Counted from the first letter of the stretch, positions 35,301 to 46,915 are shown. The stretch is DNA of 64,000 bases from Ephemerocybe angulata (GCA_013368325.1 JAACJK010000004.1:806001-870000), one strand, 5' to 3'. Notes: generated by a model not told the origin, from the letters alone. Numbers and translations are program-made.

Positions 35301-37751
35301 ATGCCAGGGCCGAGCAGTCGCGCAAAGTCTTCAAAGGCGAAGAAAAAGGCCTCGAGTTCCTCTAAAATCACTTCGAAAGCTACCTATGTCGTCGAGGTCG
35401 ATGAGGCCGATGGCTGGACACCTGCAGTTAAGATACTGTGCAACTATCTCCAGCTCCCAGGTACCTAACCTATCGACCATCGAGTATTAAGCTGAGTAGG
35501 CTGCGGCCGTAACAGATCTACATACCCGTAGAGGTTTGAAGAAGATAAACAATCATTTCGATACAATCTATGCGAAGCTGGACGACACGTACAGGAGGCA
35601 CCTGGATCACGAGCGTATCCGGGGTGGGGTCATCGCAATCTACTCAAAGATGTGCATCGACTCGTTACTCAGGAACAAGCTTTTTGAAAGAGGTAAGTTA
35701 TCATCACCTTTTCCAGTGTGTCCATCCTCAACTGGTAAGTAAAGGGATCCTGGACAAGTTGCTGCCTCTCCTCGACATCGACTCGACACGACACATGGCC
35801 CTGCGCGCTCTGATGATTATCACCCGCCACGGCGGTGTCAATGTCCGCGCAACTATCGCTGAGCATGCAGATGTTCTTTGTCGTCTAGTTGACGCCTTCC
35901 CATCCGATGAGACCGTCTGCGAGCTCTGCCTCTCTGTACTCAGTCACACCGTCCTCGTCTGCATGGACGGATACGAAGGCTCTCCTGCCTTCCCAGCACT
36001 CCTCAGGTCACTTGACCTCACAAAGATTCTTAATACGGCAGTCCATTGCATGACACAACCATTCTCTTGCCAATCCTGCATCGAGCACGGCACCAACCTT
36101 ATCGCCTCATCCGCCCTCCATGGGTACTACGCCTATCCAGGTGCTCCAGAGGCAGTGAAAATCCTCATTGCAGGTCTACGCTCTCCAGATTGGACTCTTC
36201 GGGCCGTTAGCTTTGGTGGCCTGGTGCGCCTTCACAAGCCAGTTTCGGAGGAAGATACCCGCCAGCTTGATCCCAACACGCTCATGTCCATCATGGGCCG
36301 TATTCCCAAAAACGTCAACGACATCCTCATGGCTTACGGGCCTACCAAATGCGAACTATACCTAACTGTCCAGGCAATGCGCGACTTCATGCAAGCCATC
36401 AGGACCTACCCCATCGACCACAACCTCTATTCACTGGGAATGAAACTCTACAAAAACATTCTTTCTAACGAGTTTTCCATTTTGGAAGGCTTCTTCGAGA
36501 CGACCGACGTACGCACCGGAGAGCGTAGCTACAGTATGGACGGAAAGGGCATGCTACCCTTCAAGCGATGGTCTGACTCCCTCTCCGTTTGCGCCAAAGT
36601 GATTCGTGAGAGGGGGGACCCCGAGGACGTCGACATCGCCAATGTACTCGAAATTAAACACACCGTCTTGAAAGGTCTCCCTGACGATGCAGCAGCCCTC
36701 TCACAGGAAGCTCTCAAGCGCAATCCAAATTTCGCCTACTACTACTACGGCGTCTCCCTTGCAGCAGAGCCCACAAACGGGCTCCGCGCCGCGAAGCAGG
36801 GTATGAAGTGCAAGAATATCACGCCTTTCATCAAATTTCAGCTGATGCAGCGGGCGGTGGACCATGGCGCGGAGCTTGGGATTCAGACATTGGCAGAAGG
36901 TCCTGAACCTGGGGAAACGAAGTGGCAGGTTGGTATCGCGCTCCTGACGAGCGCGTTGGAGGATGCAAAGCGTTTCATTGACGAAGCGCCCCCGGATAAC
37001 CGCTACATGCGGAACGTCTCGTATTGGTATATTCTCCTGACTATTATCGTCTCAGAGAACGTGAGCTTGGATCTTAGAGAGATCAAGGCAAGTCCGTCTA
37101 CTAAAGGCTTTTCGCATAGTCTGACTCTGCTTTAGGCAGGCGTCGATCGCCTTGTAATCGCTGACGCTGTCAGCAAACTCCTTGGGACTGGCCCACCAGA
37201 TACGATGCACCGTCTGACGCAAGCTACGGTCCGGAAGCTGTACAAGGAATCCATCGAAAAATATGGCGATATCTTCCAGAAGAACGCGGATGCCAAAGTC
37301 TCAGACCTTCCCGAGACTGCACCCATTAAATTGGAAGACGACCTCGCTGCATGGCTTTCAAAACTGCAGGTCGAAGACGACGACGAAGGGAAGGGAGGCG
37401 ATCATGAACATGACCATGACCACGAGTCTATGGGGCACAAGCATGAGTCGTCAGGACATGGTCATCGGAGTAGGAAGGTACACTTGAGCAAGACGGAGAT
37501 GTATCGCTGCTCTTATTGTGGAAATCCTTCAGCATCTCTCAGGAAATGTGCGTACAATCACTCCCTATACCGAGAGAAAAACATGCTGATTGGGAACCCA
37601 TATGACAGGTTCTGGATGTGCCAAAACACGGTATGCTTTTTCAAGTCTGTTCAATGAGCAGAGTTCGAACTAAATCGTTTAATTTAGATACTGCGATGGA
37701 ACTTGCCAGAAGAAACACTGGTCGGACCATAAGCGACAGTGCAAGGCTTAG
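35301..37751 (+). CDS. MYND zinc-finger protein with helical repeat body, paralog B
   Basis: Six exons (35301-35460, 35516-35692, 35745-37087, 37136-37547, 37609-37630, 37688-37751) give 725 aa and align throughout with paralog A: MPGPSSRAK start, RRGLKK and LLRNKLFERG near the N-terminus, NPNFAYYYYGVSLAA, then a histidine-rich linker (DHEHDHDHESMGHKHESS) and a C-terminal MYND finger (YRCSYCGNPSASLRKCSGC, ARYCDGTC-like region reading KTRYCDGTCQKKHWSDHKRQ). The intron at 37088-37135 begins GC (AAG then gcaagt), a GC-AG intron; the paralog uses GT at the same place. The intron at 37548-37608, inside the finger, is absent from A. Both copies keep all finger cysteines and look functional. Confidence 0.85.
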
Positions 37752-38720
37752 GTGGCTTTGTCGATCTCTTGACGCTTTCTTGGCCTCGCAGGCATGCATT
37801 GTGGGAGCTTCGCTCGAAGATCCTCTTATAGTACCCTCGCCTAGTGATTGAACTCTGACCAGTGCCTTCGATCTATTCGAGTTCACATTCCAGATCAAGC
37901 TTGCCGCGGCCGACATACAGTGGGTGCTCATCATGTTACGCACATCTGCGTATTGCTACAGGACTCGAGTGCCATTGTGCCCAGAAAGTGGTGCCTTATC
38001 TCCTCTCAGCAAAGCGCCGCCATCTCCGAGCTCGTGAGTCGTGGCTGAGAAACACGGCGCCCTGGGCGCGTGGTCGCGTCAATTAATGGGGAATTCTTAA
38101 TTTGCCGGCCTATGATAATTTGATTGACAGCTCAATGTGCCCATCATCTACAGGATCCTTCAATTCATTGTGGCCTTCCCTGGCCTTCCCAGCCTCCCCA
38201 TGACCGACCCTATTTCATCCCCTTCTTCCTTATATGTATCCTCTTCAACTATTGAACGGGAACGGATATGAATCAACCTTCGGAGCTTTCATGCAGCATA
38301 TCGATCTTCCAGCTTCAGACCGTTGCGCCAATCCGGAGATATCCCATAGAGACGCGAGTCGGCGCGTTCCAAATTTCCAAATTTCCCACCGCATCATCAT
38401 ATCATGACTCTGAGCACACCGGCGCAGGGCCTCTCGAATTGATGACAGATCCTGTGAGAATGGCCCGTCAAGATCTGTTCTCGTTTAAAATGAGATACAG
38501 GATATCGTTGCCCTGTTTTCCCTTCCCCTCCTCCGTCGACCTCCGACCCTCCACCAGCGATAACGCCCTCCGTCGTTCTGCAAGTGCCCGTCGCGATCCA
38601 CTCCCCTCCCCGGGCATCAGCCGACCGCTTGCATCTTACTTCCGCGCTGTGGTCGTCGAGAAGGTGGGCCTTCCGGCCACGCTGCTGGCCCTCCCCTGAG
38701 TCCGAGTTGTCGCGCAAGGG
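37752..38720. other. Intergenic upstream of the 7TM receptor gene
   Basis: About 970 bp. An ATG-initiated frame of 143 codons (38268-38699) lies here, but it has no domain, cannot be spliced in frame into the receptor by any GT..AG pair I could find, and is not called. The rest shows nothing. Confidence 0.5.
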
Positions 38721-40975
38721 ATGAATCTACCCCTGGGTGTTAAGATACTGTGGTTCGTGCTATCATTCACAGGTACGTTTGATATATCTTTTCACCTTAA
38801 GAGTGTATTCATTAACTCGCTTTTCAGGCCTGGTTGGGTGTTGGATACTTTTTCTTTCCCTCGGGCAAACAGTAAAATCGCAATGGGCGGCCATCCTGTA
38901 CTGCGTCGGGTGCTCTCTTCTTGAGGGTATCTTCTGTATTGGTGCGTCTCTCATATCCCACGACGGAGGGCGGATGTTCCTAAGCCTGTTGATGCGTACA
39001 GGCATGGTCTGGAAGATGGACCCTTTTTCGATGCCGGGGCGGTTCTGTACAGGTAAATATGTCTTGAGCACCAGCAACTCACGGGAAATATCCTGACCTT
39101 CTCTGCAGCGCAAAGTATCTTCATTGCGCTCGGAATCTTCCTCATGACAGGGGCCGTGTCCATACTTTCCTACATTACGCACATGATCGTGCTGAAGCCA
39201 AAGACATGGGCAGACAAGCAACACGAGTGAGTTAATTCCAGCTGCACCTGAGAACAAAATTTAGACGCCGCATAGGGCATTCGAGTGGAGGCTTGCGTAT
39301 TGCCTACCGACAGTTCTCTTTCCGGCAGCAGCTCTCAGTATCCACCTTGCGCTGGTGCTGAAACTGAGTGCTGTTCGCCCAGCGATAGAATTCTATTGCG
39401 ACTCGTCCAATCCTCAATGGTACGCAAGATTGGTTCCAGTTCCATGTCCTGAAACGCACGCTAATACTACTCACAGGATACGGTTTCTGACCTACGCAGG
39501 GACACCGATGCCCATCTCCCTCATTACCCTCGTTCTGTCCATAAAGTCCCTCCTACGGATTCGCAAGGTCAACGAGCACATTCAACGCGCGCGGGCCTCA
39601 GACATGGACATGGATTGCACAGAGAACTCCGACGCCTACACCCGACCCTCGCGCCTCAACTTCAAACGTAGCCTTCGCCGGAAAACCCCAAAGTCAGAGA
39701 AGCAGGCCATTGACTTCGACGACACCCTCTCGAAGGCAAGCGACATTGACTCTACATACGGCGCACCATCGCTACATTTCACCGTCCCTCCCTTTCGAGT
39801 TTCAACAAGAATTTCGAAGGCTAGTGCACATGGCTTCGGAGGTGCGCGAATGAACACTCCAAGCCCCGCTGCTCTGCGGAATTCTGTCCAATCCGCAGCG
39901 TCAAACAGTCTCAAGCCGACCTCCGTCCATTTTCACATTCCTGCCAAACCGCCCTCCTCAAGCAGCGACCAGAGCGAGCAGGAGCAGGAGTACGTGAACA
40001 GCCGAGGAATGTACCGCAACAAGTCCTTCGGCTCTATTCCAGACAGCGACGCGCACTCCGCGTCCTCGATCCCCACCATCACCTCATCGCCTGCCAATCC
40101 CCACGACTCCAAGATCGCGGAGGTTGGAAGGGCGCGCCCATCTTCCGCTGACTCTGTGCGCCATGGCAACGAGTGCCACGATGGCTCATGTGAACAGAAA
40201 CAGCAGCAAAGGTCAAGTCTTTCTCCAAATAGCAATACCACAAGGAGCCCCTCGGATGGCGGTCAGATTCAGTGGGAGAGTGTCACCGAGGTTGACAGCC
40301 CAGTTAAGGAGAAAACGTCTACCGTACTTGTGGAAGAAGGATCGGTCCTCTCGGACAACAAGGGAGAAGAAACGGAGGGTGACTTTGACTATTTAGGACT
40401 TGGACTGGACGAGCTAGGAAGGGATCCCGATACGCTGTCGGAGGAGATGAAAGCTCAAAGTGGTGGTGCGTCCCCGAAGTACCGGACACACACAAAATCC
40501 TTCAATAATGACGCTGGTACGTACCTCAATGATTATCACCGCTCGATTTCGTTGAGTGACGAAATCAATTGCTGGAACTCGTCCCCGTTTCCAGCTCTCC
40601 CTTCGCCGTTCCGATGCAAACGACCGCCGCTGCACAATATCCCAGGACCAATCTGGAGATTGATCTTATTTCAGATGTAGGCAGTCCCACATCATGGTTA
40701 TCTTCCACCGAGTCTAACATTTCCCTCAGAGCCTTCGTTTCAGCTCAGCTTTTAGGAAGTATTTCGACTCTCATCGACGTTGTTCGACAATCCCCTCCCA
40801 GTCCTCTAGGAACGCACCACTTCACCTTACTTTTCGTTGCATGGAGCCCTCTCTTTTTCTTTGGTGCGTTTGCCCTGACTCCACGGTCACACAAACTCCA
40901 TCCGACTTCCGTCCCCTAGGTTGTCTACGAGGCGTCCGCCAAAACGCAATTTGCTGTTTTCGTTCAGAATCATGA
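38721..40975 (+). CDS. Seven-transmembrane receptor-like protein with very long third cytoplasmic loop
   Basis: Eight exons (38721-38772, 38828-39052, 39109-39226, 39276-39419, 39477-40516, 40595-40676, 40730-40863, 40920-40975) close to 616 aa. Seven hydrophobic spans can be counted: near WFVLSFTGLVGCWILF, AAILYCVGCSLLEGIF, IFIALGIFLMTGAVSIL, LPTVLFPAAALSIHLALVL, GTPMPISLITLVLSI, LILFQIAFVSAQLLGSIS, and FTLLFVAWSPLFFFG. Between spans 5 and 6 lies a polar, Ser/Asp-rich loop of about 330 residues, all in one exon. The topology suits a fungal GPCR with an N-terminal exterior. I do not assign it to the pheromone, sugar or other receptor subclass. The short C-terminus is Cys/Arg-rich (CLRGVRQNAICCF). 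Confidence 0.75.
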
Positions 40976-41354
40976 CCTTGTGTCAATGTTCCAATTCTCT
41001 CCCATCGTTCGAATTATCACGCATCCTAGCTCTTCGCACACTCTCTCCACACCCACTTCATCCGGCTTACTGGCACACACAATATGTACTACTATAGGCA
41101 CTTAATTCTGCTACCCCCGCAAATCTCCCGTACTCTGAACGCTGAGCGTCAACATTAACTTATAGACGCTACTTGCAACCCCTTATCCATTGACAGTCCA
41201 GATACTTACTAGCACGCTTGTCGTAGACTATACCAGCTCAATCAACAATTTGTCAGACACGCTTTGCTCAGACCTTGTCCTGAGTATCCAAAACGTCCTG
41301 AAAGTTGAGGCATCGTCTTGGCGAAAAGTATACAATGATTTATTTCCATGAAAC
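40976..41354. other. Convergent 3' region, receptor gene and CIA1
   Basis: About 380 bp between the receptor stop and the CIA1 stop on opposite strands. Presumably both 3' UTRs; nothing else is seen. Confidence 0.6.
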
Positions 41355-42703
41355 CTAGTCAGAGCCTGCTTCCTTCGAAGGATTTATCCTCCAGATTTTG
41401 ACCGAACCATCATCAGCAGCCGTTGCAAAGACATCCTCCATCCCTGCTCGGGGGTTCCAAGAGACACAATTCACATCAAATACCCCATGTGCCTCTGGGT
41501 ATGAAGCAATCAGCTTAGGGTTCAGCGCGATGCTAGAATCCTCCGATTCCTGCACATCCCAGACCCTGATAGTACCATCTCCCCCAGCACTCGCCAACCA
41601 ACCAAGCCCACTTCCATTATTCCCCTTTCCCCAACTGACCGAGTACACACTCCTCTCGTGGCTATCCAGCACCGCGACCTGGACCCATCGCCCATCGCCT
41701 TGCGAGCTCGAGATGACGGAAGGTGGCTTTACCTGCAACACCTTATTCTTGCTGTCCGCGCCGCCATCCGATGCGGCGGCGGCGTACGCCCAGATGCGCA
41801 CAGTCTTATCGTCGGACGCGGAAGCGAGATATCGGCCGCAGGGGCTCCATGCAATCGACCAAACGGTCGACTCGTGTCCTTTCAAAGTGGTAAAGCAGTA
41901 CCAATCGTCTGAGGGGTCGTCGACATAGAGCTTTATCGTGTCATCGTATGAGCCTGAGGCGAGGATCTGTTTAGGAGGGCAATTGAGAAAGAGCCATTTA
42001 GTGTTTAAGCGCATAGGCGTACCTCTTCGTGGGGATGCCAGGCGACACACTTTACGTCTTGAGAATGTTCGAGCAGAACACCCATACATTCGAACTCGGC
42101 GTCAGGTTGGACTGTAAATGCATCGTTGAGAAGTGCAACATGACCCAATTGCGTTGGTGTATTTACCTTCCCATATCCATACCGACTTGTCCCTGCTGCA
42201 ACTGGCGAGCAGAGTGCCAGTCGACGAGTACGCAACCGATTTACACTCCGTCTCATGCCCTTCCAGCGTACCGATACACTCCCACTCTCCGTTTCCCAGA
42301 CCCTTCTGACCCGCCATGTCGACATCTCCATCCTCATCATCTTCGTCCTCGTCTTGTTCCTGTTCCCAGATACCAACATTGGAATCGAATGAAGCTGTTG
42401 CCAGAGTTTTGCCAGACGGAGACCATGCGACAGCCCGCACCGTTTTTAGGTGCTCTGTTTGTATTGTCTGATTGGATTTGAAAGACAAAGTATTCCCAGA
42501 GCTCGATGCGTAGGATGAGAGCCGTACTGTCTTGTCTGCAGAGCATGAAGCAATCAAGGGGTGCTTCGGATTCCAGGCAAGATTCCACGCCCGGTCAGAA
42601 TGACCTGTGGAGGAGTGAGTGAGGTTCTGCAGGTTGTTGAGGGGAATCTCCGACTTTCTAGATCTGCGAGAGGTTGGACTTCGTGGGTTCCCTGTGCCGC
42701 CAT
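41355..42703 (-). CDS. CIA1: Cytosolic iron-sulfur assembly WD40 protein CIA1/CIAO1
   Basis: Four exons (42703-42655, 42604-42167, 42111-42023, 41966-41355) close to 395 aa. It is a WD40 propeller: repeats contain NPKHPLIASCSADKTVRL, AWSPSGKTLATASFDSNVGI, SVAYSSTGTLLASCSRDKSV, CVAWHPHEEILASGSYDDTI, IAWSPCGRYLASASDDKTVR, WLASAGGDGTIRVWD and DVFATAADDGSVKIW. An acidic insert follows the second repeat. This order and the HSQDVKCVAWHPHEE repeat are characteristic of CIAO1/Cia1, the CIA-targeting-complex scaffold that delivers Fe-S clusters to cytosolic and nuclear enzymes. The start at 42703 (MAAQGTHEVQPLADLE) needs a 50-bp intron beginning GTCGGA to enter the first repeat in frame. Confidence 0.92.
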
Positions 42704-43100
42704 AACTGGGTATTTGGAGGTGAAGACAATGAGCAATCCTCCAGTACTTTCTCTGTCGTCACTGCGATAAGAATGGGATCAAAAGTAATGATCAGCCATC
42801 CCCATCCAGCCAGCAAAAATTCAAAAGCAAAAATTATGATGAGAGTGGGATTCGAACCCACGCCCTTTCGGACCAGATAAACTTGCACATCAAATGTGCT
42901 GGTCCTTAGTCTGGCGCCTTAGACCGCTCGGCCATCTCACCAGTTGGTCGTATCCCCTAGCCAGCTCATACGTTACACAGGGGAAGACGGTTAGACTCGT
43001 TAGACGGCGCCAATTCGTGGTTCAGGCCAGTGATCCGTCTCTTCAACCTGTACTACAACCTGCGTTCTGGTTCAACCCCGTTCTATAGTCGGGCATCGAT
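42704..43100. promoter_or_regulatory. Upstream region of CIA1 and snurportin, containing the tRNA gene
   Basis: A gap of 397 bp between divergent CIA1 and the snurportin-like gene. Apart from the tRNA gene at 42837-42941 it is presumed promoter sequence. Confidence 0.5.
42837..42941 (-). tRNA. tRNA-Leu (anticodon AAG) with intron
   Basis: On the minus strand the acceptor stem GGTGAGA pairs with TCTCATC (one G-T), with discriminator A. The D-arm TGGCCGAGCGGTCTAAGGC and the T-arm GTGGGTTCGAATCCCAC are canonical. The anticodon stem CCAGA/TCTGG encloses a loop starting CTAAG, giving anticodon AAG. An intron of about 25 nt follows position 37. A class II variable arm (TCCGAAAGGGC) fits leucine. 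CCA is not encoded, as expected in a nucleus. The total length is 105 nt. Confidence 0.93.
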
Positions 43101-44829
43101 ATGTCTCAGGACAGAAAGTCTACGTTCAAACTACCACCAGCGTTGAAGCGCGAAAGTTCTGTACCTCAAGAAATTCGGCGAAACAAGGTAGTGTTGGGGC
43201 CTAATACACGATGCAGGAACAGGTCAACTGAATCGCCCTCCTGCCCAGGCTTTGGAGGAACAGAAGCGTGTACGAGGATCATCTCGAATCCAGTGCTTCA
43301 TCTCCTCATCACCTCCGTGTAGAGAAGAGCCCAGCAGATCGAATCCAACCGACAATTCGACCTCTTTGCACACCTCTCAATCAACGATGGATCGGACTCG
43401 GACGATGCTCCGGAGAATGCAGTTCCCAATTCCCCAGTCACCGCCTCTGCTGCCCTGGGTCCTTACGTGGCAATGCTGAATGAGGATAGTCAAGTTCCCC
43501 AAAACGAAGAAGTGTCTTCGAGTATGGTAACTCGGGACACGATGGATCTCGTTCCCGGGTTCGCGGAACAAGTTGCTTCACCAGCCAAAAAGAAATCCAA
43601 GAAACGGAACAAGAAGAAGAGCAACTACAACAAACCCTCTAAATGGGCTGATCAATGCATGTACGCCGAACTACTCGAGATGGCTGAGGAGGAGCCTTCC
43701 TGGTCATCAGACGGAGAGGACAATGATTCTCTACCAAACGATCTGGAGTCCGGCTGGGTCGCAGTTGCACCAGTTCCGGTGGGTAAACGTTGTCTGGTCG
43801 TCACTCACCAAACTGCTGGAGCTATCGGAACGGGTAAGTCACCCCCGCTCAACCATAGGTTCGGCCACTCAAAATTAGCATGATGCTTGTTCAGCTGCCA
43901 ACACTACCGTGCGATCGAGGCTACTCGGGAAGTCCCTGATACCCAGGTTCCCGTCAACCCTGCCTCCATTGACCGTCTTGGATTGCATCTTAGACGCAAA
44001 CTGGCGCCAAAACGGTATTGTGCACGTGTTGGATGTTGTGCGGTGGAAGGGTCAAGACATTGGTGACTGTGAGGCCCCTTTCAGGTTAGTCTGCGTAGCA
44101 CAAACACGGCGGAAGTTGCATCTCAGCGATCTTTATATAGATTCTGGTGGAGAGACACCCGTCTCGGAGAGCTTCCGTCAACCCTTCCACCCACAATCAA
44201 CTTCTTCCCAAAGAACCAGAAGACGGGGGACAACACCGAGCCCGCCACGACTCCTCAATTTCCATATCCGACATACTTCCTCCCTATTCCTTATCACACA
44301 AACACGACACTGGCTTCTCTCGAGACGCAGGTCATACCGAGTGCCCGATCCAAGCGCTCCGTGGTCGTCGAAGTTCCCACTGAGAAACCTCCTCCGCCAG
44401 AGCCTACATCCAATTTCATTAGTACAGACTTGGACTTGAGTGCCGGTGTTCCGTCATCGTCATCATTCACGTTCACCAGCACTCTCACTCCCTCGATTGT
44501 TATGGCACCTTCACCCATTGTCATTGAGCCTGACGGGCTCCTCTTGTACACAGCGGAGGCGAGTTATGAGCCGGGTACGAGCCCATTAAGTAGCTGGGTG
44601 CCTATCACAGGCTACGCCACTACGGGGTTTCCAGAAAACCCGGTAAATCAACGCCCCCTCGACCTGTTCCAAAGGTGGGTCAGCTCGGAGTACCTTTCGT
44701 ATTGCAGAACCTAATGTAATCCCACCCTCGTACAGGTTGGTCCAACGCCGTCTCCATAAAAGGCAGCTAGTGTGCAACAATGCTTCTGAAACCCCGGATG
44801 TGTTTATGGATGTCGAGCCCTCTGCATGA
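43101..44829 (+). CDS. Snurportin-1-like m3G-cap snRNP import adaptor
   Basis: Six exons (43101-43187, 43249-43269, 43323-43833, 43895-44084, 44141-44674, 44736-44829) close to 478 aa. The N-terminus is basic with the spliced motif ALEEQKRRRAQQIESNRQFD, suited to an importin-beta-binding helix. The central part carries the snurportin cap-binding signatures: KRCLVVTHQTAGAIGTG, RFPSTLPPLTVLDCILDANW, VLDVVRWKGQDIGDCEAPFR and FWWRDTRLGELP. In animals snurportin-1 carries m3G-capped spliceosomal snRNPs into the nucleus; fungal members are less studied. The C-terminal third (Pro/Ser/Thr-rich, with PEKPPPPEP-like stretches) is poorly conserved. Assignment rests on the WRGxxxxDCxxxFRFxW-like core and is likely. 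Confidence 0.75.
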
Positions 44830-45768
44830 ATACTTCCTTGTTGGTAGCTCTGGTACGGCAACCAATTCTGCACCGCTATATCCTCGCGCCGGATAATCCT
44901 CAAATCCGATATCTACTGTCTGCTCCCGCAGAATCTAGAACTTTTTAACAGCGACGATGCTGATCCCACCAATCCGAGTCGGACAACTGGGAGGGAGGAA
45001 AGCCCACGATGTTCAATTGAAAACTCACCGCTCTGAGCACCGTGATCTCGGAGAAGAACAACTGTAACCTCAGCACCCTTGCAAGTTTGACCAACAACGT
45101 TCATTAGGGCCGTCCGCAGTGATATACATCCGTGACCGGGATGGCATGCACCTTTTTCTGCGTGTAAATTAACCGGTCCTGGCATCGCACATCCGAGTCG
45201 GGTAATTTGTAAGAACCCAGGACAAACCTCTCTCGGCCCCTTCGCCCCCATACGTATGGCTCTCCAATCAACCCCCCCAATGCCTCAGGTGGCCTATGAT
45301 GCATGATGATTGAAATTAACTGTCTTCCATCGCCAGCACTGCCAACTCCAATCGCAAGACTGTGTCGCGTTTGAAATCAGGCCATCGGAAAGTAACCATC
45401 TCTAGCTCGTCACTTGAACAACAGGGACTCGGTCTTCCAACGCCCAATGTCCATCTCGGATCGATTGAGATGACCAAACCACTCTGCCTTCTGCTAATAG
45501 TAAGGTATCCGACTCGGAGTGGCGTGTACCTGTGACACTTGGGGTCACGACTAATTTATAGGGCGAGCCAACCTGAAAGATAGCTTGGTTATCTCCCCTT
45601 CCTCTTCGTAAGATCTGTAGCCTCTTTGCGCTTTATACCTCCAAGTCTGTCCCTTATCCATAGGGTCGGTCTCTTACAACGCAAGGCTAAATAGAAGCTC
45701 CCTCACACTCTCGCCCAGGCCATATCCATCCGACTCTCTCGTCCGGCGTCTCCAATACTTCGCCCGGA
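44830..45768. other. Intergenic
   Basis: About 940 bp between two plus-strand genes. No gene, RNA or repeat was recognised; the right end should hold the promoter of the 45769 gene. Confidence 0.55.
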
Positions 45769-46576
45769 ATGGCGTATACAAGCAGACCTCATCAAGTAAT
45801 ACCACCCTACCTCTCTTCGCCCCCCACCTCGCCGCGTTCAACGACAGAGAACGACCTCGCAGACAATGTCACTTCCATCTCGCGCCAACTCCTCGACTCC
45901 TTCGCCTTCTCCCAAGTGGACAATCTCGTAGGCGATCTCGCCCACATGCGACGGTACCTGGTATCGAAGCTGCCGGACCCTCTGGCCGAACCCCCGTCTC
46001 GCCAAAGCTTCTCGTCGCCCTCACGCGTCAACTCAAAGGATCCTATTCATTCGGTACGTATTGACGTAACTCTTTCAGAGAAGCCACTCTATTCTCACCA
46101 CATACTCTCTCTCATCTAAAAATCTCATGGGCCGCTATGTTTATGCATTTTATTTTCGTCGACGTCCTCTTCAGACTCAGCAAGCCAAGCCCTTTAACGC
46201 CGACCCGAGGCGGATAGTGGCAGAATATAAAGGCGCCCTCTACGGACGCCGCTGCCTCTCCACCCAAGAAGTCATCCTCGAATACCTCCTCGGGCGCTGT
46301 CTACAACAATGCCAAGTCGTGCTCGAAGAGCTCGAGCTTACCCACTCCGCGTCGCAGCAGGTAGAAGAATCCGCTGACTATGTCCTGGGCCTTGGGCAAG
46401 CCTTGGGAGCGGAGATCGACCCCGAGCGCTTGGAGATAGAGTCTGCAAATCTCTTCACACAAGTGAGAAAGGATCTGTTCGATTTGAGCGAGGAGTTGAA
46501 AGAATTAGATGGCGCCAGAGAGACTACGGCAGATTTTCGCAGGGACCCATCTTCTGTATTACGACCTTTGCGTTAA
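45769..46576 (+). CDS. Conserved-looking helical protein of unknown function
   Basis: Two exons (45769-46053 and 46175-46576) join in frame to 228 aa. After a Pro/Ser-rich start (MAYTSRPHQVIPPYLSSPPT) the protein is predicted mostly helical and acidic: LLDSFAFSQVDNLVGDLAHM, ILEYLLGRCLQQCQVVLEEL, LFTQVRKDLFDLSEELKELD. The pattern suggests a small coiled-coil subunit of a complex, but I do not recognise the family. The intron is 121 bp, long for this window. It converges on SIN3. Confidence 0.6.
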
Positions 46577-46915
46577 AAAATAGAGAGAGTTTGAATCGAA
46601 CCTCGGTCGATTCCTATGGGTACCCGGTGTTCAGGGTCTCCGAAAGACCACGCAATAGAGGATCCCTGGTGTACGACCAACGTATCGTACAGATGGGAAA
46701 CTAGGGAATTAAAGAAGGGTGTGAATGTGACCTCGATTGAGCGGAGCGCTGGATCGCTGCATACACGAAAGATTGCGGAGCGTAATATCTCATTTACATG
46801 GGAATGATACAGGAGATTAAATAACAAAGTTCTAACAGTATGTACAATACAACCAGAAAACAAAACAAAAGAGAACACCAGCCCAATCCTACAAACATCA
46901 TCGCCTAACTAGCCA
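46577..46915. other. Convergent 3' region between the 45769 gene and SIN3
   Basis: About 340 bp; presumed 3' UTRs of converging genes. Nothing else is recognised. Confidence 0.55.

Noticed and set aside
38268..38699. 143-codon frame upstream of the receptor gene
   Set aside because: Starts with ATG but has no domain or hydrophobic pattern, and no splice found joins it in frame to the receptor exons.
46600..46700. tRNA-like T-arm (GTTTGAATCGAACCTCGG)
   Set aside because: No acceptor stem or D-arm can be paired around it.
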